From assembly GCA_963784445.1 (NCBI GenBank), contig CAWARO010000005.1:124001-188000 (forward strand): a stretch of DNA of 64,000 nucleotides, read 5' to 3'. A program made the translations under genes and the position numbers. Of this stretch, positions 58,801 through 64,000 are shown in pieces; the first letter of the stretch is position 1, and every line of letters begins with the position of its first letter. The notes beneath the pieces were generated by a model. It searched no databases. It was not told where the DNA came from and saw nothing but the letters and a program-made list of their open reading frames with translations. This DNA is from 12-FULL-67-14b sp963784445 (GTDB taxonomy: Bacteria; Acidobacteriota; Vicinamibacteria; Vicinamibacterales; UBA2999).

Positions 58801-59341
58801 CGATGCCCTGGTACTGCATCTCGAGGAAGAAATTAGCGGCGCCGAGAATGTCGCGATAGCTGGCCGCGGCCGCCACCGCCTTCTTCGCCTGTTCGGACCG
58901 AATCTCGCTCGCGACTTCGCCTTTAAGGCAGCTGCTCAATCCGATCAGCCCCTCGGCGTGCTGCGCCAGCAGCTGCTTGTCGATGCGCGGCTTGTAATAG
59001 AAGCCTTCGGTATATCCCGACGAGACCAGCTTGATCAGGTTCTTGAAGCCTTTCTCGTTCTCCGCCAGGAGCACGAGATGGTTGGCAGTTTCGCCGGGCG
59101 TGCCGCTTTTGTCGCGGCGATCGCCGGGAGCGACGTAGACCTCGCAGCCGAGGATGGGATTGATGCCGCGTTTTCGCGCCGCGTCGTGAAAGACGACGGC
59201 CGAGAACATGTTGCCGTGCTCGGTGACGGCGAGCGCGGGCATCTTGAGCTGCTCGGCTTGATCGAGCAGCTCGTCGATGCGGCAGGCGCCGTCGAGTAAG
59301 GAGAACTCAGTATGAAGGTGAAGGTGGACGAAATCCGACAT
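55820..59341 (-). CDS. dnaE: DNA polymerase III subunit alpha (DnaE)
   Basis: A 1173-residue replicative polymerase. It begins with a PHP domain (about 1-200, FVHLHLHTEFSLLDGACRIDEL, ALAVTEHGNMFSAVVFHDAA) with the metal-site residues kept. The catalytic palm follows, with VGPGRGSAAGSLAAWAL and PDIDVDFCERRR (the two catalytic Asp), then fingers (about 560-840, YRPGPLKGGMVDDYINRK), the HhH region and a C-terminal OB fold (about 975-1065) that contains FRGLKTKKGDPMCVFTLED. It lacks the PolC exonuclease. It starts 3 bases after guaA stops. Confidence 0.97.
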   Translation of the reverse strand: MSDFVHLHLHTEFSLLDGACRIDELLDQAEQLKMPALAVTEHGNMFSAVVFHDAARKRGINPILGCEVYVAPGDRRDKSGTPGETANHLVLLAENEKGFKNLIKLVSSGYTEGFYYKPRIDKQLLAQHAEGLIGLSSCLKGEVASEIRSEQAKKAVAAAASYRDILGAANFFLEMQYQGIDEQRIVNNGLLPIARDLNMPLVTTNDVHYLRHGDHKPHDILLCIGTGKSVNDENRLKYHGDQFFLKSAAEMAQVFGDYPEAMKNTLLIAERCNVTIPSGQNHLPNFAVPEGFTVDDYFEHVTRQGYAQRLERLRQLEAEGKLRQPLTSYDERLSYEIAMIKKMGYPGYFLIVWDFIRYAREKGIPVGPGRGSAAGSLAAWALRITDVDPLHYDLIFERFLNPERVSLPDIDVDFCERRRVEVIEYVTAKYGRENVSQIITFGTMKAKAVIRDVGRVMDMPYADVDRIAKQIPPALDMTLDKALAENPVLRDMARNDSRVNDVLEMGKRLEGVSRNAGVHAAGVVIAPGPITDYAPLFKSNRDEITTQWAMKEVERVGLLKMDFLGLSTLTLIQDALAEIKRTENFVLDIDNVPLDDAKTYQLFVDGQTYGIFQFESSGMREILRRAKPQRLEDLIAMNALYRPGPLKGGMVDDYINRKAGRSQVKYELAALEPILEETFGVIAYQEQVMRMASVLAGFTMGQSDVLRKAMGKKDPKVMAKQREAFMSGALAKGISEKKASKIFELMEFFAGYGFNKSHSTAYAFLAYQTAYLKANYPRHFAAALLTIEAANTAKLAVYISESRERGIAVLPPDINESQLHFTVVPEGVRFGLTAIKGLGDGAIHAIIEVRERVGPITSLHQLCEELDLRIVNKKVLEALVKSGACDSLIPKGVTLAAGRAKFFGAVDSAIEHGNRTQRDRELGQSDLFGGGEEGGLSIIRLPDSPPWTEMELLAHEKDALGLYLSGHPIDRHAENLRAFGAKTVGDLTMTEIPQSTDGSPGRLIIEDVYMGGIVSGFRGLKTKKGDPMCVFTLEDHQGAVEVVVFPEMFGKHRMLIEGGALLLVRGKFERDEENSRFQCADILPLSALRERLSRGVRIRLKATCPRETIEALWELMTRHRGDRPVAVEVEMNGGSRHVIVRAEVTQSIRVRTSEQFVADVEQLCGPGSVTIHS

Positions 59342-59344
59342 TGC

Positions 59345-60886
59345 TTATTCCCACTCAATTGTTGAGGGGGGCTTCGAGCTGATGTCGTAGACCACGCGAT
59401 TGATGCCGCGGACCTCGTTGACGATGCGCGACGAGATGGTCGCGAGCAGGTCGTGCGGCAGGCGTGCCCAGTCGGCGGTCATGCCGTCGAGGCTTTCCAC
59501 GGCGCGCACCGCCACCGTGAACTCATACGTGCGCGCGTCGCCCATTACGCCAACACTCTGCACCGGAAGCAACACGGCGAAGCTCTGCCAAATCCGCTCG
59601 TACCAGCCGGCCTTGCGCACCTCTTCGACCACGATTGCGTCGGCCTTTTGCAGCAGCGCGATGCGATCGCGCGTGATCTCACCCAGGATGCGGACCGCCA
59701 GGCCCGGACCCGGGAACGGCTGCCGGACCAGGAACTCCTTGTCGATGCCGAGGTCGCGGCCCACCGCGCGCACTTCGTCCTTAAAGAGCTCACGTAACGG
59801 CTCGACGAGCTTGAACGTCATGCCCTCGGGCAATCCGCCGACGTTGTGATGGCTCTTGATGGTGGCGGAAGGTCCCCGAACGGACACGGACTCGATGACG
59901 TCCGGATAGAGCGTGCCTTGCGCCAGGTAATCGAACTGGCCCAGCTCCGCGGCCTTGTCGTTGAAGATATCGATGAAGGTCCTGCCGATGATCTTTCGCT
60001 TTTGTTCGGGATCGACGATGCCGGCCAGACGGTCGAGGAACGTCGAGCTCGCGTCCACGTGGTGCACGGGCAGCTTGAGCTTCTTGTAGCGCTCCACCAC
60101 CTGTTGCGCTTCATTCAGACGCAGCAAGCCGTTGTCCACGAAGATGCATTGAAGGCGATCGCCGATGGCGCGATGGATCAGCGTGGCCGCCACGGTTGAA
60201 TCGACGCCGCCGGAGAGCCCGCACACGACGCGGCCATCACCCACCTGCGTCTTGATGCGCGACGTGGCTTCGTCGATGAACGAGGCGATGGTCCAATCGC
60301 CCGTGCAGCCGCACACGTCAAACGCAAAGTTGCGAAGCAGCTCTTTCCCGCGATCGGTGTGCGCCACTTCGGGGTGGAACAGCAGCGCGTAATAGCCGCG
60401 CTCAGGCGCTTCCATCACCGCCACCGGCGCGTTGTTGCTCGTCGCCGCCACCGAAAACCCGGGCGGCGCGGAGGCCACGAAATCCCCGTGGCTCGCCCAC
60501 ACCTTCATCTCGTCGGGCATGCCCTTCAGCATCCGCGACGTAATCGCCGTGTCGCGCCTCACGAGTGCGTGGCCGAACTCCCGATGCCCGGAGCGTCCGA
60601 GGGTGCCGCCGAGCATGTGCGTCATCAACTGCATCCCGTAGCAAACGCCGAGCGTGGGGACGCCGATGTCGAGCACCGCGCGATCGCAATGCGGTGCGCC
60701 GTCTTCGTCGACGCTGCTCGGACCGCCCGACAGGATGATGCCGACGGGCTGTTTGGCCTTGATGGCGGCGATCGGAGTGTTGAACGGGAGGATCTCGCAG
60801 TAGACCGAGAGCTCGCGCAGGCGACGCGCAATCAGCTGGGTAAACTGCGACCCGAAATCAAGAACGAGAACGGTTTGATGAGCCAC
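59345..60886 (-). CDS. guaA: GMP synthase (glutamine-hydrolysing)
   Basis: A 513-residue enzyme that converts XMP to GMP with glutamine and ATP. The class I amidotransferase domain (about 1-195) has nucleophile Cys in LGVCYGMQLMTH and the His/Glu pair in LLFHPEVAHT. The PP-loop ATPase is GLSGGVDSTVAATLIH (about 222-237). The dimerisation domain ends PPSTIEWE. I chose GTG at 60886 because it begins VAHQTVLVLDFGSQFTQ, the family start; 64 extra upstream codons are not protein-like. No nearby purine genes. Confidence 0.96.
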   Translation of the reverse strand: MAHQTVLVLDFGSQFTQLIARRLRELSVYCEILPFNTPIAAIKAKQPVGIILSGGPSSVDEDGAPHCDRAVLDIGVPTLGVCYGMQLMTHMLGGTLGRSGHREFGHALVRRDTAITSRMLKGMPDEMKVWASHGDFVASAPPGFSVAATSNNAPVAVMEAPERGYYALLFHPEVAHTDRGKELLRNFAFDVCGCTGDWTIASFIDEATSRIKTQVGDGRVVCGLSGGVDSTVAATLIHRAIGDRLQCIFVDNGLLRLNEAQQVVERYKKLKLPVHHVDASSTFLDRLAGIVDPEQKRKIIGRTFIDIFNDKAAELGQFDYLAQGTLYPDVIESVSVRGPSATIKSHHNVGGLPEGMTFKLVEPLRELFKDEVRAVGRDLGIDKEFLVRQPFPGPGLAVRILGEITRDRIALLQKADAIVVEEVRKAGWYERIWQSFAVLLPVQSVGVMGDARTYEFTVAVRAVESLDGMTADWARLPHDLLATISSRIVNEVRGINRVVYDISSKPPSTIEWE

Positions 60887-60951
60887 TATGTTTATTTCTA
60901 GGCCCCGCTCCGCGGGACCGAGCGATGGTAAGGACGTTATTATAGCTCGTG

Positions 60952-62037
60952 ATGGCGCATTTCTTCGCGGTACTGCTCGCCCTGTTTCAGGCCGATACAC
61001 CCGCGGCGCCGCCGCTCGATCCGCGATGGGCGGTGACGTTTGACTCGCCGCCAGTGGCGTCGCCCGGTTATGACGCAACTACTGCGTACATTCCGCTGAA
61101 AAGTGGACAACTCGTGGCCGTGAATCTCGATCGCGGCACGATCCGCTGGCGCCTCGACGCGGCCACCGTTTTGACTCCGTCCACCGGTGAAGGCCTCGTG
61201 TTTACCGTGAGCGACCAGGTGATCGAGGCGCGCGACGCGCCGACCGGCGCCCAACGCTGGCGCACGCCGCTGCCCGGTGGCGCCGCGGTGCCGCTGTTTT
61301 ACGACACCGGCTGGCTGCTCGCGTCGACCACGTCGGGCGATCTCGTGGCGCTGCGAGCATCGGATGGCTCGCTGCTGTGGCGGCGGCAGTTAGGTTCGCC
61401 CCTCTCCGGTCCCCCGGGGCCCGCGCTCGATCGTCTCTATCTGGCACTCGACGACAACCGGCTCGTGTCGGTATTGCTCACCAACGGTGAAACGGTGTGG
61501 GAACGCACCTTGCCCGCGCGCGTGACGACGATGCTGGCGCTCGATGATCAGCTGGTGGTGGGGACGGCGTCAAAAAGCATGATGAGCATCAGCCTGTCGA
61601 GCGGCCGCCAGCGTTGGCAATGGCCGCTGGGCGGCGATGTCTCGGGCGCGCCGACCGCCGACGACAAGCGCATCTACTTCGCCGCGCGCGATAACCTGCT
61701 GCGCGCGGTCGATCGCGGTAGCGGCAACCTGAGATGGAAAGCCAACCTGCCGTCGCGGCCGGCCGGCGGGCCGCTGCGGTTGCCGGATGTGCTCTTCATG
61801 CCGATGGTGTCGAGCGAGATCCTCGGCTTCGATCCGGAAACCGGCAAACCCGCGGTGACCGTGCGCGCCGCCGGCGAGATTGGCGTGCAGCCCTTTTTCC
61901 GCCCGGACGTGCGGCGCACCGCGCCGCTCTTGATCACCGTGAGCCGTGAAGGACAGCTGCAAGGATTTGGACGGCGATTCGAGCCGCCGCAGCAGGCGCT
62001 GCCGAGCCCGTTATTAGGCTCCCCTGCTCTTCCCTAG
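60952..62037 (+). CDS. PQQ-type beta-propeller repeat protein (BamB-like)
   Basis: A 361-residue protein of WD40/PQQ beta-propeller repeats (BamB and quinoprotein fold). Blades repeat the pattern DRGTIRWRLDA, PTGAQRWRTPLPG, SDGSLLWRRQLG, TNGETVWERTL, SSGRQRWQWPLGG, GSGNLRWKANLP and ETGKPAVTVRA, seven copies of the Gly-x-x-x-Trp signature. A short N-terminal hydrophobic stretch (AHFFAVLLALFQA) may be a signal peptide without a lipobox Cys. No catalytic site for PQQ is visible. The start at 60952 is the second of two adjacent starts (GTG at 60949). It diverges from guaA and its end overlaps the convergent membrane protein by 24 bases. Confidence 0.85.
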   Translation: MAHFFAVLLALFQADTPAAPPLDPRWAVTFDSPPVASPGYDATTAYIPLKSGQLVAVNLDRGTIRWRLDAATVLTPSTGEGLVFTVSDQVIEARDAPTGAQRWRTPLPGGAAVPLFYDTGWLLASTTSGDLVALRASDGSLLWRRQLGSPLSGPPGPALDRLYLALDDNRLVSVLLTNGETVWERTLPARVTTMLALDDQLVVGTASKSMMSISLSSGRQRWQWPLGGDVSGAPTADDKRIYFAARDNLLRAVDRGSGNLRWKANLPSRPAGGPLRLPDVLFMPMVSSEILGFDPETGKPAVTVRAAGEIGVQPFFRPDVRRTAPLLITVSREGQLQGFGRRFEPPQQALPSPLLGSPALP

Positions 62038-62625
62038 TGTCTTTGCGGGCCGCCGCTGTGAGGCGAGCCACGCGCCAAACGAACCAATCGCGGTCCCTGG
62101 TAAAACCACCGCGAGTGGAATCAGAAATACTTCCAGCAGACCACCGCTCTGTTCGATGGCTGCCAGCGTTTGCGCGTCGTGCCATCGCGTATACATCAAC
62201 CCGTTTGCGATCGTGCACAGGATCGCCGTCAGCGTCACCACAGTGACCGTGCCGACCACGCCGGCCGTCATCGACTGTGTCCGCAGCGTGTGTGACGCGC
62301 CGACGACCAGCAGGATGCTTGCGGTCATTAACGTCGTGGTCTCGGCGCGTTGCGCAAACTCGTTGACCGGGACGAACCAGTCGAGCGCCGTGCGGCCGAC
62401 GAAGATTGACGTCAGCACCAGCGCCCACAACCCCGTGTACCACCCGAACACACTGACCTGGCGCAGGTACCAAAGGTCAGCGGCCAGTCGCGATCGGCTC
62501 GGCCGGATGGCCGCCAGATACTCTTCGAGCAGGTCTCCGGAAACGGTGTCGCGATCGCGGACGGGCAACGACGCGCGCAACCACGCTTCGGCCCACCGCG
62601 GCGGGGCCATCGATTGGGGATCCAT
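62014..62625 (-). CDS. Membrane protein with permease-prefix-like N-terminus, unknown function
   Basis: A 203-residue protein with four probable membrane helices (about 65-82, 100-118, 125-146 and 170-190). The N-terminal part (PRWAEAWLRASLPVRDRDTVSGDLLEEYLAAI) matches the permease-prefix segment often found in front of MacB-type permeases or as lone proteins paired with PadR regulators. No permease domain is present. The ATG at 62625 overlaps the padR stop (TGATG), so it is controlled by that regulator and co-translated. Function is unknown. Confidence 0.75.
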   Translation of the reverse strand: MDPQSMAPPRWAEAWLRASLPVRDRDTVSGDLLEEYLAAIRPSRSRLAADLWYLRQVSVFGWYTGLWALVLTSIFVGRTALDWFVPVNEFAQRAETTTLMTASILLVVGASHTLRTQSMTAGVVGTVTVVTLTAILCTIANGLMYTRWHDAQTLAAIEQSGGLLEVFLIPLAVVLPGTAIGSFGAWLASQRRPAKTLGKSRGA

Positions 62626-62951
62626 CACGCGTACCCTTTCCGCGGCCGGAAGCCGCGCCACAATGTGCTGACTGCCACCCGTGCCTCGTTCAGCGCCCGC
62701 TCCCCCGCCGGTCCAAGCCGATAGAAACGGCGTGGCCGGCCGGCGCGAATCTCCGTGCCCGGTCCCAGGCGGGACTTGAGGAGTCCCTTCTGTTCGAGGC
62801 GCGACAGCGTGGCTTGCACCGCGCCCACCGACACCGGCCGCTCGAGCCGGTCCTGCACATCATTCACAATCGCGCGGCCGTAGGCATCCTCGCCGAGCCG
62901 CACCACGGCCAGCAGTACCGCCTGTTCGAACACGCCCAGCAACGAGGCCAT
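62625..62951 (-). CDS. PadR-family transcriptional regulator
   Basis: A 108-residue winged-helix regulator. The PadR domain fills the protein: LLGVFEQAVLLAVVRLGEDAYGRAIVNDVQDRL, RPVSVGAVQATLSRLEQKGLLKSRLG and GRPRRFYRLGPAGERALNEA. PadR proteins typically repress nearby transporter or stress genes and are released by small molecules. It is first in a two-gene unit with the membrane protein. The 159-base gap 62952-63110 upstream holds hairpin repeats but no other gene. Confidence 0.9.
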   Translation of the reverse strand: MASLLGVFEQAVLLAVVRLGEDAYGRAIVNDVQDRLERPVSVGAVQATLSRLEQKGLLKSRLGPGTEIRAGRPRRFYRLGPAGERALNEARVAVSTLWRGFRPRKGYA

Positions 62952-63019
62952 TAAAAGCTACATTGTAGTTATTGAAACTGATCTGTCAACTGTCACGGGC
63001 GTTCCACACTCATTCATCT

Positions 63020-63092
63020 AGCCCCCGGCTTTAGCCGGGGGATCATTGCGGACGTCAGCCCGTCGCTGATCCCCCGCCTGAAGGCGGGGGCT
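63020..63092. repeat. Paired GC-rich hairpins (BIME-like)
   Basis: Two hairpins, CCCCCGGCT-TT-AGCCGGGGG (63022-63041) and CCCCCGCC-TGAA-GGCGGGGG (63071-63090), stand 29 bases apart. The first is preceded by CTAG and the second followed by CTAT, as complementary ends. The outer GGGGGATCA (63037-63045) also pairs with TGATCCCCC (63067-63075). They lie upstream of padR and downstream of the last gene. Confidence 0.75.
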
Positions 63093-63110
63093 ATCTGGTC
63101 TTTGAAGTGG

Positions 63111-64000
63111 CTAGGTGCGTGTCAGCACGCCATCAGGCACGCGCACGCCGGATGGCTGCAGCGCGTAATGGAGCCGGACATACGTGGCGACGCCGGTGAG
63201 GCCGACGAACTGAAACACCACGCCGCGAACCACCCATGCCAGCACTTGTAACGGCAGCGCAGCGAGGCCCACAAACGGCACGAACGCGATGAGTCCTAGC
63301 GCCGCGGTGGCGAGAATCGATGCGGCCGTGGCCATCAGCATCAGCGACAGGATGGCTGCGAGCACTTGCGCGAGCTCTTTCCACCGGCGGCGAATCAACC
63401 TCGCCGCGTGCGGCACCGCAGCGAGCACGCCGCAGTCCTCAGCCGCCATCATGATCTGCATCAACAGATAGAGGAAGTTCACCAGCGTGATGACGACGAT
63501 CACGGTGAGCGAGCCGAGGGTGACGCTCAGCGGACCGTCGAGGACGGCCGCCGTCGGCGGCCCGAACAGCAGCGCGAGATACACGCCGGCGATAATCGCG
63601 TAGACAGTCGTCAGCGCGATGCCGAGCCGCAAGTAGCGGCCGAACAGGTTCCGCACGCCATCGGTGAATCGCTCGAGCGTGGCCTGGTTGGCCTGCTGCA
63701 TCGCCGTCATGCGTAACGGCGGCACTTCGATGGTGCCGGCCGCGCGATCGCCGGCGATGAGCACGGTCACGCTGCCCGCCTTCACGGCAAACATCAGCAC
63801 CGATCCGCCGGCGAGCACCACGCCGAGCGCGCCAAGGAACGCGGCGAGGGCCACCGGTTGCGCCAGGAGAACGCCGACCATGGCGGAGATCGTCTGCGTG
63901 AGATCGGCGAAGTTAATCAGGTCGAGCGGATTGCCGCCGGCGACCAGCGCTACCAGCACGAGCCCGCCAATGACCGGAACGACGACCAGCGTCTTGAATA
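63111..64000 (-). CDS. Polytopic membrane protein, 5' end outside the window
   Basis: The frame is open to the right edge of the window, so the start lies beyond base 64000; about 296 residues are visible. Five or six hydrophobic helices can be seen, e.g. VALAAFLGALGVVLAGGSVLMFAV and TVYAIIAGVYLALLFG, plus LMQIMMAAEDCGVLAAVPHAARLIRRRWKELAQVL, a loop before two further helices. I do not recognise the family and no catalytic motif is visible. The last helices (GLIAFVPFVGLAALPLQVLAWVVRGVVF) and a short tail end at 63111. GTG at 63959 could be an internal start but is not preferred because conserved-looking hydrophobic sequence continues upstream. Confidence 0.75.
   Translation of the reverse strand, partial: FKTLVVVPVIGGLVLVALVAGGNPLDLINFADLTQTISAMVGVLLAQPVALAAFLGALGVVLAGGSVLMFAVKAGSVTVLIAGDRAAGTIEVPPLRMTAMQQANQATLERFTDGVRNLFGRYLRLGIALTTVYAIIAGVYLALLFGPPTAAVLDGPLSVTLGSLTVIVVITLVNFLYLLMQIMMAAEDCGVLAAVPHAARLIRRRWKELAQVLAAILSLMLMATAASILATAALGLIAFVPFVGLAALPLQVLAWVVRGVVFQFVGLTGVATYVRLHYALQPSGVRVPDGVLTRT

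Noticed and set aside
60904..60916. Hairpin CCCGC-TCC-GCGGG before the beta-propeller gene
   Set aside because: The stem is only 5 bp and the loop lacks the CTRAA core, so it is not counted in the hairpin family.

Overview
The window is a dense, high-GC bacterial chromosome segment with about 57 protein genes, no visible rRNA, tRNA, CRISPR array or insertion sequence, and no gene-free stretch over 300 bases. Gene content is Gram-negative: a complete Tol-Pal operon, Lpt lipopolysaccharide-export genes and many lipoprotein signals. A secretin carrying a cohesin domain, pilMNO-type pilus genes, a lone bacterial microcompartment pair and an HprK/HPr/RapZ phosphotransfer set with RpoN together suggest Acidobacteriota. 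This is an inference from gene content; no marker RNA is present to prove it.

Layout. 1-6127: a truncated coiled-coil gene; a minus-strand group of a microcompartment shell protein, a CoA-acylating aldehyde dehydrogenase and an MltD-like murein hydrolase; then an unknown lipoprotein and a second lytic transglycosylase. 6274-17750: a type IV pilus/type II secretion assembly locus (pilC, pilB, pilM, pilN, pilO, a PilP/GspC-like protein, a secretin broken by a +1 frameshift before its cohesin domain, three pseudopilins) with an Ig-domain lipoprotein inserted on the opposite strand. 17704-24188: a cell-wall amino-sugar salvage cluster (serine hydrolase, sodium symporter, GHL10-like hydrolase, BadF-type sugar kinase, NagB, MurQ). 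24276-31682: xerD, a PHP-domain protein, a small membrane protein, a fused LptF-LptG permease and a GH57 glycosidase. 31853-37250: parB, parA, a bifunctional nuclease, miaB and recN. 37383-42770: tolQ-tolR-tolA-tolB-pal-cpoB and ssb. 42771-51767: a nine-gene minus-strand operon, lptC/lptA fusion, lptB, rpoN, hprK, rapZ, EIIA, HPr, EI and a cupin. 51910-60886: guaA, dnaE, accA, recJ and an FAD monooxygenase. 60952-64000: a PQQ-type beta-propeller, a PadR regulator with a membrane protein, and a truncated membrane protein.

Themes. The outer membrane and wall dominate: transport of LPS, Tol-Pal, secretin, murein hydrolases and murein-sugar recycling. Genes are packed with 1-13 base start/stop overlaps, and four convergent pairs overlap at their 3' ends. 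The spaces between genes carry two kinds of repeat: GC-rich hairpins whose arms differ but whose loop (CTRAA) and tail (CTA) are alike, and tandem 7-9 base 'phrases' such as CACGGAG, AGTTCAAG and CTTTCGC. Both kinds have entered coding sequence, in a pseudopilin leader and in the RecN tail. The least ordinary items are the orphan microcompartment pair, the frameshifted secretin-cohesin gene, the murein-sugar cluster, the two Lpt gene fusions and the hairpin family.
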